Positions 27,374 to 35,964 of a DNA stretch of 64,000 nt are shown in pieces. The notes under the pieces were generated by a model, which was not told where the DNA came from, made no database searches, and saw nothing but the letters and a program-made list of their open reading frames with translations. The stretch spans positions 821,921 through 885,920 of the forward strand of contig NC_008942.1 in NCBI RefSeq assembly GCF_000015765.1, given 5' to 3'. Numbering within the stretch: position 1 is the stretch's first letter; every line of letters begins with the position of its first letter. A program made the position numbers and the translations under genes. This DNA comes from Methanocorpusculum labreanum Z (GTDB taxonomy: Archaea > Halobacteriota > Methanomicrobia > Methanomicrobiales > Methanocorpusculaceae).

Positions 27374-28231
27374 ATGAAGTTGGCACCGGAATGCAGGACC
27401 TGTCTTCTGACAAAAGTCCGTTCGCAGTCAGAACTCGTTACAAATGACGAGGAGGTTTTAGCGAGAGTCACCGCCGAATGCACGGAGGTATACGATCGCT
27501 ATCTTGAAAATGATCCGCGGGCGGCCGTCGCTGCAGGCGAGGTCCACCGTACCTGTTATCGGCTGATCGGATCAAACGATCCGTATACGGAGATGAAACG
27601 CCAGGACAATGCGGCGGCGGAAAAGGTTGCGGCCTCTGTCCTTCCGAAACTTCACACCCTGCATGACTACATGACGGCTGCGATCATCGGCAATACCATC
27701 GATTACGGCGTGACCGGGCATGAGATCTCGACCGATCTGGCGGCATTTTTCGAAAAAATGCTGGCAAAAGGCCTGGCGCTCGATGACTCGGAGGAGTTTT
27801 TTAAACTGGCCGGACGGGTGGTCTACTTCACCGACAACTGCGACGAGGTCATCTTCGACAAACTGTTCTGCAAAGAACTGCGAAAGAACGGGTCGCACGT
27901 GACGATCGTCGTGAAGGAAAAACCGATGTTAAACGACGTGGCGGTAGAAGAAGCGGTGGATATCCGGCTCGGGGATGCGGCTGACGTTCTTCTTCACGCG
28001 GGCGGCGGGGCGCAGATTGGGACGCATCCTCCGTATTTCCCGCCCAAGGTCCGTGACGCGGTCGATTCCGCGACACTGATCATTTCAAAAGGTCTTGCAA
28101 ACTACGAGAGCCTGACTGAGTATGAGGTCCGGCCGCCGGTTGCCTACCTGATGATGGTGAAATGCGACGCGGTCGGCAGGGATATTGGGGCAAAAAAAGG
28201 CGATATGATCGCTGTTTTGAGACGTCAGTAG
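27374..28231 (+). CDS. DUF89 family metal-dependent phosphatase-like protein
   Basis: 285 residues. N-terminal CRTCLL cysteine pair and helical cap, core motif VVYFTDNCDEVIFDKLF (metal-binding Asp/Asn), then SKGLANYESLTE near the C-terminus. DUF89 proteins are cobalt/manganese-dependent phosphatases thought to remove damaged phosphometabolites (damage-control phosphatases). The archaeal short form has the CxxC at its start. Starts 22 bp after tRNA-Pro and overlaps the end of convergent ywbE by 7 bp. Confidence 0.88.
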   Translation: MKLAPECRTCLLTKVRSQSELVTNDEEVLARVTAECTEVYDRYLENDPRAAVAAGEVHRTCYRLIGSNDPYTEMKRQDNAAAEKVAASVLPKLHTLHDYMTAAIIGNTIDYGVTGHEISTDLAAFFEKMLAKGLALDDSEEFFKLAGRVVYFTDNCDEVIFDKLFCKELRKNGSHVTIVVKEKPMLNDVAVEEAVDIRLGDAADVLLHAGGGAQIGTHPPYFPPKVRDAVDSATLIISKGLANYESLTEYEVRPPVAYLMMVKCDAVGRDIGAKKGDMIAVLRRQ

Positions 28232-28419
28232 ATCTCCTGCACCCGGCCGACCGATCCGTCGGTGAGCCTGACTTTTATCCCGTGGGGGTGGGTTTGTGAG
28301 TTTGTCAGGATCTCTGCGACCCGCCCGAACGTAAGCGCACCCGTCGGCTGATCTTTTTTCAGGATTATTGCCACCGCATCTCCCGGATGAATATTACTGC
28401 GCAGATTTCCCTTTTTCAT
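28225..28419 (-). CDS. YwbE family small protein
   Basis: 64 residues (MKKGNLRSNIHPGDAVAIIL, then LTFGRVAEILTNSQTHPHGI and VRLTDGSVGRVQEIY), matching the small beta-rich YwbE/DUF2196 family throughout. Function unknown; an RNA- or nucleic-acid-binding SH3-like barrel is plausible. Convergent with the DUF89 gene. Confidence 0.88.
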   Translation of the reverse strand: MKKGNLRSNIHPGDAVAIILKKDQPTGALTFGRVAEILTNSQTHPHGIKVRLTDGSVGRVQEIY

Positions 28420-28634
28420 GATCTTGGATACTGGTTGGACGTCTGAGATAAAAAGGATCGTATCCGGGCAGAAGAAACGAATGATCCGGCTTTTTTTCAG
28501 TTATGGTCAGGAATCGGGACGAAACCAGAAGAATCCAAAGTGTTTTCCGGGAAAATACGGTATCTTTGGGTACTCCATCCAAACACTATTAATAGAAGAA
28601 CTCCTAATGCATGGTTAACGGAGTTGTTTCAATC

Positions 28635-29039
28635 ATGGCCTCGGGTAAATCAAAAAACGACAAAAAGGCGAGTAAGGAAGCTTCCAAGAAACTCGTGAAG
28701 AAAACGAAGACGGCAAAGAAGACATTAAAGCAGCTCAAGAAAGAGAAGCAGGCGGCCGAAAGTCTCCTTAACTACTGCCGGTCCATGAGCAACTACTTTG
28801 CCGAACAGGCAGCTCTTGAAGGCATGCTTGAGGAGTCGGCCGAACAGGGAGTCGGTGAAACGATCTGCGAAACCAGAGACAGTTTCCTCAAAGGCTTCCA
28901 TGAATCCAACGAGTATGCCGACGCTCTTGCAGCCTACCGAAGCAGATTCCACGAAGAGTCCGCCGTTTCCGAAGAGATCCCGGAGCTTTCGGCCGAAGAC
29001 ACCCTGCCGGAAAGCGAATCCGAAACTCAGGAATACTGA
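28635..29039 (+). CDS. Hypothetical protein with Lys-rich N-terminus
   Basis: 134 residues from ATG 28635 (MASGKSKNDKKASKEAS), supported by GGAG 11 nt upstream; an earlier in-frame ATG at 28611 is possible. The first 45 residues are almost all Lys, Ala, Ser and Thr and probably contact nucleic acid. The middle is helical (LLNYCRSMSNYFAEQAALEG), and the last 35 residues are strongly acidic. I do not recognise a family. The opposite charges at the two ends suggest an intrinsically flexible protein. Confidence 0.6.
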   Translation: MASGKSKNDKKASKEASKKLVKKTKTAKKTLKQLKKEKQAAESLLNYCRSMSNYFAEQAALEGMLEESAEQGVGETICETRDSFLKGFHESNEYADALAAYRSRFHEESAVSEEIPELSAEDTLPESESETQEY

Positions 29040-29325
29040 GTTCACAAAAATCTCACTTTTTTTCGCCGTGCAGAGTTCCGCAAAACAACCGAAACGCTCA
29101 TCCGGGTTACGCCGGGGGCCGGATCGGGCAGATATTTTCATGTGGTTTTGAAATTTTGTCGTCAGAACATGCGCGCAACTTCGACAAACGTTGAATTCCT
29201 CTGTAGACGATCGCAGAACAAATACCTCAAACCACAGAGTATATATCAAATCTACATGATAAATAATGTATAATTCGGATTTGCGGGGTAAGCCTCGCAA
29301 ACGAGATACCTACTGGAGTACCGAC
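29040..29325 (+). promoter_or_regulatory. Upstream region of acd with 5' leader hairpin
   Basis: 286 bp. GAGTATATATC (29237-29247) and ATGTATAATTC (about 29266-29276) are TATA-like. A 9-bp stem with TAAG loop (TTTGCGGGG/CCTCGCAAA) spans 29280-29301, just before GGAG (29315) and ATG 29326. If transcription starts at the first TATA the hairpin lies in the leader and may affect translation; this is inference. Confidence 0.45.
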
Positions 29326-31389
29326 ATGACAGTCAAAGCTACCACAATGCTCTCTGAAGCAGACGGATATGACCTTCTGCGTCAGTTTAATGTACCTGCT
29401 CCGGCCTTTGAGATCGTCCAAACTCCGGACGATGCTGCAAAAGCCGCAACAAAAATCGGTTATCCCGTAGTAATGAAAATCGTCTCCCCCCAGATCATCC
29501 ACAAAAGCGATGCGGGCGGAGTGATTGTCGGGATCAAAACGGATGCTGAAGCAAAAGAAGCATTCAATAAAATCGTAACCTCTGCAAAAGCCTATGATGC
29601 TTCGGCAGAGATCAAAGGCGTCATCGTTGAAGAGATGGCAAAATCCGGCCTCGAGCTGATCATCGGCGGTAAAATCGATCCGGCATTCGGACGCGTTCTT
29701 ACCTTCGGTCTCGGCGGCACCCTGGTCGAGTTCTATAAAGATGTCGGGATCCGTCTGCTGCCCTGCGACGATGAAGATATCAGAAGTCTGATCCACCAGA
29801 TCAAAGCATATACGCTCATCAGAGGATACCGCGGTCAGGCCCCGCTGGATGAGGAGTTCCTCTTCCAGACATTAAAGAACGCCTGCGACTTCTTTGAGAA
29901 AAACGTGAATGTCGTCGAGTTCGATATCAACCCCCTCAGACTCTACGAGAAGGGCGGCTGCGCAGTTGATGCACGCGTCATTGTTCAGGACGAACCGGTC
30001 GAACTTCCGGCGCACTACGATCCTGCAAAGATCGTACCGCTTGACTACTATAAGCCGAGAAGCGTCGCTGTGATCGGTGCATCCGATGACCCGACCAAAA
30101 TGGGATACGCGGTGTTCCGCAATATTCTCCAGTTCCCGGGCAAAGTCTATCCGGTGAACAATAAACGCGACGAGATCCAGGGTGTCAAATGCTACCCGAC
30201 TCTCTCCGATATCCCCGGCCACGTGGATATGGTCGTTATCACCGTTCCTGCTCAGCTCGTTCCGGCGATCATGAGCGAGTGCGGTCTCAAAGGCGTGAAG
30301 ATGGCGGTCGTGATCACCGCAGGATTCAAGGAGATGGACGAGGATGGTCGTGCGCTTGAGACCCGTATGGTCGAGATCGCCAAAAACTACGGCATTCGTA
30401 TCGTCGGTCCAAACTGTCTTGGTCTGATCCTTCCGCCCTTCAAACTCGATACAACGTATGTTTCCACTTCGCCTCTGCCGGGAGACATCGCGTTCATTTC
30501 CCAGTCCGGAGCTATCGTCAACGCAGTCGTAGGAATATCCCTTTCAGAAGGCTCCGAGATGGGGTACTCCGAGGTCGTTTCGGTCGGTAACCAGTGTGAT
30601 CTGGACTTCCTGGACTACATGAGTTATGCAGCCCGCGACCCGCACACCAAATCGATCATCCTCTACGTCGAAGAGATCAAAAACGGTGTAGCATTCATGG
30701 AGATGGCAAAAGAGATCACCCAGACAAAACCGATCGTCGCGATCAAAGCCGGATCTTCAAAGAGAGGTCAGGCCGCAGCCGCTTCCCACACCGGTTCCCT
30801 TTCCGGTTCGTTCGACGTCTACATGGAGGCCTTCAGAAAGTGCGGTGTTGTTCCGGTCAAGACCCTTCCGGGCGCATTCCAGGTCGCAAAGGCCCTTGGC
30901 GATCTGAAAAAGCCGCTGACCGGCCGTCGTGCTGTCGTAATCACCAATGCCGGTGGATTTGCCGTTCTTTCCAATGACTACGCCGAGACCTGGGGCATCG
31001 AGATCATCGATCTGCCCAAGCACATCATCGATGAGCTGAACACCTTCCTCCCGCCGTTCTGGAACAAGAACAACCCGATCGATCTCTTAGGCGATGCCAC
31101 CGAGGCACGTTTCAGAGGCGTCTTCGATGTTCTGTGCAAGAACGAGGATCTCTGGGATATGGCGATCCTCGTCAACTTCCCGAACAAGGTTCTGGCACCC
31201 GACCGGGTCGCCCAGATCCTGATCGACAACTCGAAACGCACGGACAATCTGCTGGTTGGAACCTTCGTCGGTGGAGACTGCTTAAAGCCGGGTGTCGATC
31301 TCTTGAAGAAGAACAATATCCTGGTCTTCGAGGAGCTGGAGTTTACCTACCGTGCCCTCGGACACCTGAGCTGGACTGCAGATCGCTGA
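29326..31389 (+). CDS. acd: ADP-forming acetyl/acyl-CoA synthetase, single-chain beta-alpha fusion
   Basis: 687 residues. N-terminal ATP-grasp (beta) domain (GYPVVMKIVSPQIIHKSDAG, GLELIIGGKIDPAFGRVLTF, VNVVEFDINPLRL), then a CoA-binding domain (SVAVIGASDDPTKMGYAVFR) and the ligase domain with FISQSGAIVNAV and the phosphorylatable histidine in AAASHTGSLSG. It makes acetate plus ATP from acyl-CoA, ADP and phosphate, or the reverse. The ATP-grasp domain comes first, the reverse of the alpha-beta order in many single-chain homologues. Start ATG 29326 follows GGAG by 7 nt; upstream in-frame codons read through the leader hairpin and are rejected. Confidence 0.92.
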   Translation: MTVKATTMLSEADGYDLLRQFNVPAPAFEIVQTPDDAAKAATKIGYPVVMKIVSPQIIHKSDAGGVIVGIKTDAEAKEAFNKIVTSAKAYDASAEIKGVIVEEMAKSGLELIIGGKIDPAFGRVLTFGLGGTLVEFYKDVGIRLLPCDDEDIRSLIHQIKAYTLIRGYRGQAPLDEEFLFQTLKNACDFFEKNVNVVEFDINPLRLYEKGGCAVDARVIVQDEPVELPAHYDPAKIVPLDYYKPRSVAVIGASDDPTKMGYAVFRNILQFPGKVYPVNNKRDEIQGVKCYPTLSDIPGHVDMVVITVPAQLVPAIMSECGLKGVKMAVVITAGFKEMDEDGRALETRMVEIAKNYGIRIVGPNCLGLILPPFKLDTTYVSTSPLPGDIAFISQSGAIVNAVVGISLSEGSEMGYSEVVSVGNQCDLDFLDYMSYAARDPHTKSIILYVEEIKNGVAFMEMAKEITQTKPIVAIKAGSSKRGQAAAASHTGSLSGSFDVYMEAFRKCGVVPVKTLPGAFQVAKALGDLKKPLTGRRAVVITNAGGFAVLSNDYAETWGIEIIDLPKHIIDELNTFLPPFWNKNNPIDLLGDATEARFRGVFDVLCKNEDLWDMAILVNFPNKVLAPDRVAQILIDNSKRTDNLLVGTFVGGDCLKPGVDLLKKNNILVFEELEFTYRALGHLSWTADR

Positions 31390-31511
31390 TCTGCACGATC
31401 TGGTCTGCCTCTCATTTTTTTATATCCATTTTTTGTGGTATGAATCTCTCAACCCCCAATCATTTTTTTTGATTTCGTGTAAGAGATGGTGTATATCCAT
31501 GAGAAAGAACC

Positions 31512-31646
31512 AACCGCGAATCTCCGCGAATTAACGCGAATCGCATTTTCCTTACGTTCGGGTGCTCTGCTCCGGCTGATCGCCTGCGCAGAATCGCACC
31601 CTCTCTTGAAAAATGCTACAGGAAAAACCGGCGTGCCGGTTTTTCT
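31512..31646 (+). repeat. Family-2 palindromic element, copy E
   Basis: Short form; AACCGCGAATCTCCGCGAAT to the ACCGGC-GT-GCCGGT hairpin and T-run. Together with copy F, 47 bp away and inverted, it forms a pair with nothing between, i.e. the same arrangement as around the GxxExxY gene but empty. Confidence 0.75.
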
Positions 31647-31693
31647 GTTGTTTCGTTATTTTCTCGATTACACAAAAAGCGATGATTAAGGTG

Positions 31694-31829
31694 AGAAAAA
31701 CCCGCACGCGGGTTTTTCCGTCAGCATTTTACCAGACGGCGTGCGATTCTGCGCAGGCGATCAGCCGGAGCAGAGCACGACGGCGCAAGAAAAATGCGAT
31801 TCGCGTTAATTCGCGGAGATTCGCGGTTA
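31694..31829 (-). repeat. Family-2 palindromic element, copy F
   Basis: Inverted partner of copy E. Its terminal stem is ACCCGC/GCGGGT while that of E is ACCGGC/GCCGGT, so the pair shows the same E-type/F-type difference as copies A and B. The outer flank (31830-31905, CGAATTGGATTGAGGATAAC) is shared with the flank of copy D at about 27166-27190. No gene lies in 31390-31968. Confidence 0.75.
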
Positions 31830-31948
31830 AATTATCTCTTGTCTCCACACCCAGTAATACCCTTCTCGAATTGGATTGAGGATAACGCCGCGTAACTTCT
31901 CTTCAAAAAAATCGTTCCTTTCGCGTGCTTTTCACACTGCTTCAAACG

Positions 31949-31968
31949 TTCGCGTAAAAAAAAAGAAA
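31949..31968 (-). terminator. Poly-T terminator of the symporter gene
   Basis: Just after the stop codon the minus strand reads TTTCTTTTTTTTTACGCG, a U-tract terminator typical for archaea. Confidence 0.6.
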
Positions 31969-33543
31969 TTACTCTTTTGACTGTTCAGTCGAAGAGTGTG
32001 GTTCATCCTTTGGATGAAGATACATGCCTGTGTAGGTCAGATCAAGTGCCTTCTCGGAATTCTTCTTCGTAAGCAGACTGACGATAACCATCGCGGCGAT
32101 TGAACAGAGCAGTGAATAGATTGAGAAGTGCATCGGCAGCTTGTCGATGAAGTTGTAGTACGCGCCGAACGCGAGACAGGTGATAAGACCAACGAGCATA
32201 CTCGCAATCGCGCCCGCTGCGGTCGCCCGTCTCCAGTAGAGACCGGCGATCATTGGCACGGCGAATGCTGAAAGCATCAGGCCGATACCGAGCCAGATCA
32301 GGAAGGCGAGCATCTCCGGCGGGTTGATTGCCAGAATCAGCGAGATGACTGCCGCCAGAAGAACGCAGATCTGACTCACGAGAACCACCTGACGTTCGCT
32401 TGCCATCGGTTTGAGCATCGTCTTGAAGATATCCCAGGAGAAGGTCGTTCCAACCGTCAGCATAAGCCGGTCGGTCGTCGACATAACTGCCGAGAGAACG
32501 ATCACCGCAAACAGACCCGTGATCAGGATGCTTGGACTTGCCGCCTGAATACCATACATCAGTGCAAAGTCCGCGACCCGTCCGCCTTCCGGCACAATCC
32601 CGGAAAGGAGGCCGTCCGCCTGCATGGATCTGACCGCCATACCGCAGATCTTGATCAAAAGCATGATCACGAGGTAGATCGAGAATGCCACAAGCGGCGC
32701 CCACTTGAAGTAGGACGTTTTTCTCGCAGCAAACACGTTCGAGAGAACGTGCGGTGCACAGGCGAGACCTACAATCAGCAGCACGCCAAACGAGAACAGA
32801 TATTCAGGTGTACAATAGGCGTATGCTTCCGTGCTTCCCGACGGGAACCAGGGCATGACCAGATTCGGATCGATCGTTGCGAGAACCGTGTTAATATGCT
32901 CGAGACCTCCTGCATAGGTCAGGATGAACGGTGCTACGAGAATCACGCCGAAGATAAGAATCAGACCCTGAACGAGTCCCGTCCAGGAGACGGCATACAG
33001 GCCGCCGATAACGGTATATGCGGTGATGATGACCCCTGCGATCAGCAGGGCCTGCCAGTGTTCCAGCCCGAACGCCCAGATCAAAACGATACTGATGGCG
33101 GTGTACTGCCCGACGAGATATACCAGTGAAACTGCAATGCTTGCGATTGCAGAAAGAGTGCGAAGCTCCCGCGTATTTTCATATCTGAGTGCAAAATAAT
33201 CCACAATGGTCATGCACCCGCTTTTTCTGCCGATCTTATTGAGTTTTGAACCAAAGAAGATGATACAAAACGCCGCCGACAATGGAACGAAAATCTGTTC
33301 CCAAATGCCCGGCCAGCCTGACGCAAACCCAAACCCGCTGGTTCCAACAAGCGTCATACCGCTGCAGATCGAACAGACGATCAACAGGGTAAACAGCCAG
33401 AACCCGAGACTTCTGCCGGCCAGCATATAGTCTTCTGAATTTTTGATCTTCTTCGATGCCCATACGCCGATACCGAGTAAAACTACAAAGTAAACAGCGA
33501 TGAGCGCGATCGTAATAAATGTGCTTCCTTCAGCCAGTGCCAT
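31969..33543 (-). CDS. Sodium:solute symporter (SSS family)
   Basis: 524 residues, about 13 membrane segments. Helix 1-2 region reads GVWASKKIKNSEDYMLAGRS and helix 2-3 CSGMTLVGTSGFGFASGWPG, the SSS signature (as in PanF/PutP). It imports a small solute with Na+; the substrate (pantothenate, proline, acetate or another acid) cannot be told. C-terminus is hydrophilic and acidic. Translated after the small accessory gene with only 2 nt between; AAGGAG inside the small gene's end may serve as ribosome-binding site. Confidence 0.9.
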   Translation of the reverse strand: MALAEGSTFITIALIAVYFVVLLGIGVWASKKIKNSEDYMLAGRSLGFWLFTLLIVCSICSGMTLVGTSGFGFASGWPGIWEQIFVPLSAAFCIIFFGSKLNKIGRKSGCMTIVDYFALRYENTRELRTLSAIASIAVSLVYLVGQYTAISIVLIWAFGLEHWQALLIAGVIITAYTVIGGLYAVSWTGLVQGLILIFGVILVAPFILTYAGGLEHINTVLATIDPNLVMPWFPSGSTEAYAYCTPEYLFSFGVLLIVGLACAPHVLSNVFAARKTSYFKWAPLVAFSIYLVIMLLIKICGMAVRSMQADGLLSGIVPEGGRVADFALMYGIQAASPSILITGLFAVIVLSAVMSTTDRLMLTVGTTFSWDIFKTMLKPMASERQVVLVSQICVLLAAVISLILAINPPEMLAFLIWLGIGLMLSAFAVPMIAGLYWRRATAAGAIASMLVGLITCLAFGAYYNFIDKLPMHFSIYSLLCSIAAMVIVSLLTKKNSEKALDLTYTGMYLHPKDEPHSSTEQSKE

Positions 33544-33545
33544 CT

Positions 33546-33686
33546 TTAGTCGTCATTCTCCTTAGGGAATGTGATGCCCCAAATTAATAGGAGAATGATA
33601 CATAAAATGATGGCTCCGCCAACAGTGAAAACCGTGATATCGGGTAATCCTAGTATCATACCCATAAGCGTGCTACGTGTTGACAT
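33546..33686 (-). CDS. Symporter small accessory protein
   Basis: 46 residues from ATG 33686 (MSTRSTLMGMILGLPDITVF), with inner ATGs at 33665 and 33659 also possible. One membrane helix (VGGAIILCIILLLIWGITFP) follows LGLPDITVF, and the tail ends KENDD. Tiny proteins of this layout directly precede SSS symporters in archaea and are annotated as symporter small accessory proteins; they presumably associate with the transporter. The coupling to the symporter (2-nt gap) supports this. Confidence 0.85.
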   Translation of the reverse strand: MSTRSTLMGMILGLPDITVFTVGGAIILCIILLLIWGITFPKENDD

Positions 33687-33814
33687 ATAACACGATCGGT
33701 TCTATTGCGGCTTGCCTTCTGGGAGAGAGTGAAAAAAGCCGCCAAAAACGCTTTATTCCACGGCTTTTGAAACCGGCTCACGAAACAGGCGCATGACCGC
33801 GCAAAAAAAGAACG

Positions 33815-34291
33815 TTACAGAAGTTCCCGGCTTTCAGGGACTTCATACTGCTGAAGAACGCTTTTCTTCAGATCGATGACCGCCTTATCAAGAGGGACGG
33901 CGAACAAGAACTTCGGCGCATCGGCAAATCCGTGCAGACCGAAGATGACGTAAAAGGGATTTCCTTCGGCTGCTGCATACGCGAGATATTTTTCGTAGAT
34001 CTCCTGGGTTGTCCAGGGCAGGTAGGCCTCGCCGTCTTCCCCGACAAACATACGGCTCCGGTAGCAGGTGACCAGATCATAGCGTTTCTCGTCGGCATTT
34101 CTAAGGGCGAGAAGATCCGGTTCGCCCGGGCTTCTCTCCTCGCGGCCGGTCGCCGACCATGTGCTTCCAAGCCGTTTGATCACGTAATCGCGAAACGCCA
34201 GAGCTACCAGAGGGTTGCCGTCATCGGGTTCCGTGTCTTTGTCCGGATACCACACACCGAGTGCCCGTTCGATATTGCCTAAAAATCCCAT
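33815..34291 (-). CDS. Hypothetical protein linked to glutamine-synthetase-like gene
   Basis: 158 residues. Contains GEPDLLALR and YDLVTCYRSRMFV, which could be a degenerate PD-(D/E)XK-like core, followed by a helical segment and FYVIFGLHGFADAPKFLFAV. No family recognised. It starts 6 nt after the stop of the GS-like gene on the same strand, so the two are likely co-transcribed. Confidence 0.6.
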   Translation of the reverse strand: MGFLGNIERALGVWYPDKDTEPDDGNPLVALAFRDYVIKRLGSTWSATGREERSPGEPDLLALRNADEKRYDLVTCYRSRMFVGEDGEAYLPWTTQEIYEKYLAYAAAEGNPFYVIFGLHGFADAPKFLFAVPLDKAVIDLKKSVLQQYEVPESRELL

Positions 34292-34297
34292 GTCAGA

Positions 34298-35779
34298 TCA
34301 GTTGATGTGGAGATACTGCTCCGCACATTCCGTGAAGAGGGTCTCGTCCCTGCGAAGTCTTTCAGAAAGACAACTGTCATTATACGCTCTCAGTTTTGCC
34401 GCCTGGTCGTCGATGACTCCCGGCGGGAAGATGTCGTCTCTTTCGAGCAGTTTTCGTTTGGAAATCAGCGCATCGGCCGATTCTGTGCAGCTGATCGGCA
34501 GCCGGCGCAGAGTTTTAAGGAACGACGTGCACTCCTCATTGAAGATATTTCTCGATGCATAGAGTTCGTCTGCTTTGGTGAGGGCACCGTTCATGCCGAG
34601 ACCGTGGATCGCCCCGCAGATCAAACAGGCGATCATTTCGTAGATGCAGGCCGAACCGTCGGCGACCCTGAATTCCAGGGTCTGTCTGGTAGCTTTTTCG
34701 GATCTTCTCTTAAGGCCGAAGTTTGCATCAGCCGCCATATCGACTCCGTCGACCCAGCCAAGCGGGACGCGGACCACGACCGATCGGTTCTGTTCTCCCC
34801 AGCAGATGTAGGTCGGTGCGTTTTGGTTCGGCACAAGTCTCAGATATGAAGTAGGAACGGTGTTCCCAAATCCGGTAGCCGCATCGCTGATGTCCAGAAT
34901 CCCGACGATCATCCGCTTTGCCGTGTCGGAAAGTTTTCCCTCTTTGATCAGTACGTTCGTGCCGTTTTTCTCAGCAAGGAGGTGGATATGCAGACCGGAA
35001 CCCGATCTGTCTATGGCGATCTTCGGCGCAAACGAGACCTCGACCTCGTACTTAACGCTGAGTCTTCTGAGAATCCATTTTGCAATGAGGATCTGTTCGA
35101 CGGCGAGGATCGGGCTTGTCAGCAGGAACTCGATCTCGTGCTGCTCGTAATAATAGCCGTCTTTTGTAAAAGAACCCGCTTCGGCATGGCCGTATTTGAT
35201 CTTCCCGCCGGCACGGGCGATCATAAGCATGGCTTCGGTCCGCATCTCGCAGAATCTGCAGAAGGGGCCCGATTCGTGATACCCGATCCTGTTGCTTCGG
35301 TGATAGAAGGTCTCCTCTTTGGAGATGATATAGTATTCAAGTTCGCCGAGGCATTTGAACTCCATCCCGGTGTGTTTTTTGAATGATGCTTCTGCCTGGC
35401 GAAGGATGTGTTCCGGCGAGGAGGCAAGCGGATGCCCGTTCCCGTCGTAATAGGAACAGAGGATGTTCAGGGTTTTGGCCTCTGCAAAAGGATCCATGAA
35501 CGCCGTCCCGTATCTTGGGATAACGTAGAGATCGGAACTGTCTGCCTCGATAAAAGAGAAAAGTTTGCTGCCGTCGACCCGTTCGCCTTCGGAGAGGATC
35601 GTATCAAGCTGCTCTTTTGACGATACGGCGAAGTTCAGGGTTTTGAGTTTCCCGTCGCCGCCGGCATAGCGGAAGTTAACCATCTCAACATGGTTTTCTT
35701 CGCAAAAACGGAGGATGTCATCTTTTGTAAAATACTCAGGATTTTTTTTCAAAAACTGCACTAAGTCGTTTGGGTTCAT
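34298..35779 (-). CDS. Glutamine synthetase family protein (GlnA-like)
   Basis: 493 residues from ATG 35779, chosen because GGAGGT lies 4 nt upstream; an ATG 21 nt earlier lacks such a site. N-terminal beta-grasp part (VEMVNFRYAGGDGKLKTLNF), catalytic part with GELEYYIIS, AEAGSFTKDGYYYEQHEIEF, GSGLHIHLL (ATP/NH4 site) and LEFRVADGSA. The spacing of motifs is that of GS, but the sequence is divergent from GlnA-I; it may use another amine than ammonia or have weak activity. Divergent from PAN. Confidence 0.85.
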   Translation of the reverse strand: MNPNDLVQFLKKNPEYFTKDDILRFCEENHVEMVNFRYAGGDGKLKTLNFAVSSKEQLDTILSEGERVDGSKLFSFIEADSSDLYVIPRYGTAFMDPFAEAKTLNILCSYYDGNGHPLASSPEHILRQAEASFKKHTGMEFKCLGELEYYIISKEETFYHRSNRIGYHESGPFCRFCEMRTEAMLMIARAGGKIKYGHAEAGSFTKDGYYYEQHEIEFLLTSPILAVEQILIAKWILRRLSVKYEVEVSFAPKIAIDRSGSGLHIHLLAEKNGTNVLIKEGKLSDTAKRMIVGILDISDAATGFGNTVPTSYLRLVPNQNAPTYICWGEQNRSVVVRVPLGWVDGVDMAADANFGLKRRSEKATRQTLEFRVADGSACIYEMIACLICGAIHGLGMNGALTKADELYASRNIFNEECTSFLKTLRRLPISCTESADALISKRKLLERDDIFPPGVIDDQAAKLRAYNDSCLSERLRRDETLFTECAEQYLHIN

Positions 35780-35800
35780 CAGGACCTCCGCATCATTCAT

Positions 35801-35964
35801 AATATATTAATATGGGTTCTTTTGGTACTTAAGGAGACTGGGTTTTTTAAGTATCGAACCGGTTTTTTTCATATTTCGTCCGATGGCAAAAACAGCCCGG
35901 CAGAAGGCTGTGTGCTCATATGCGATAGACTTTAAATCACAAAATCTAAACATATCTACACTAC
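35801..35964. promoter_or_regulatory. Divergent promoter region GS-like gene / PAN
   Basis: CATAATATATTAATATG at 35798-35814 is a TATA-type sequence facing the GS-like gene. GACTTTAAATCAC (about 35929-35941) lies 24-36 bp before the PAN start and fits a leaderless or very short-leader PAN transcript. Confidence 0.5.
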
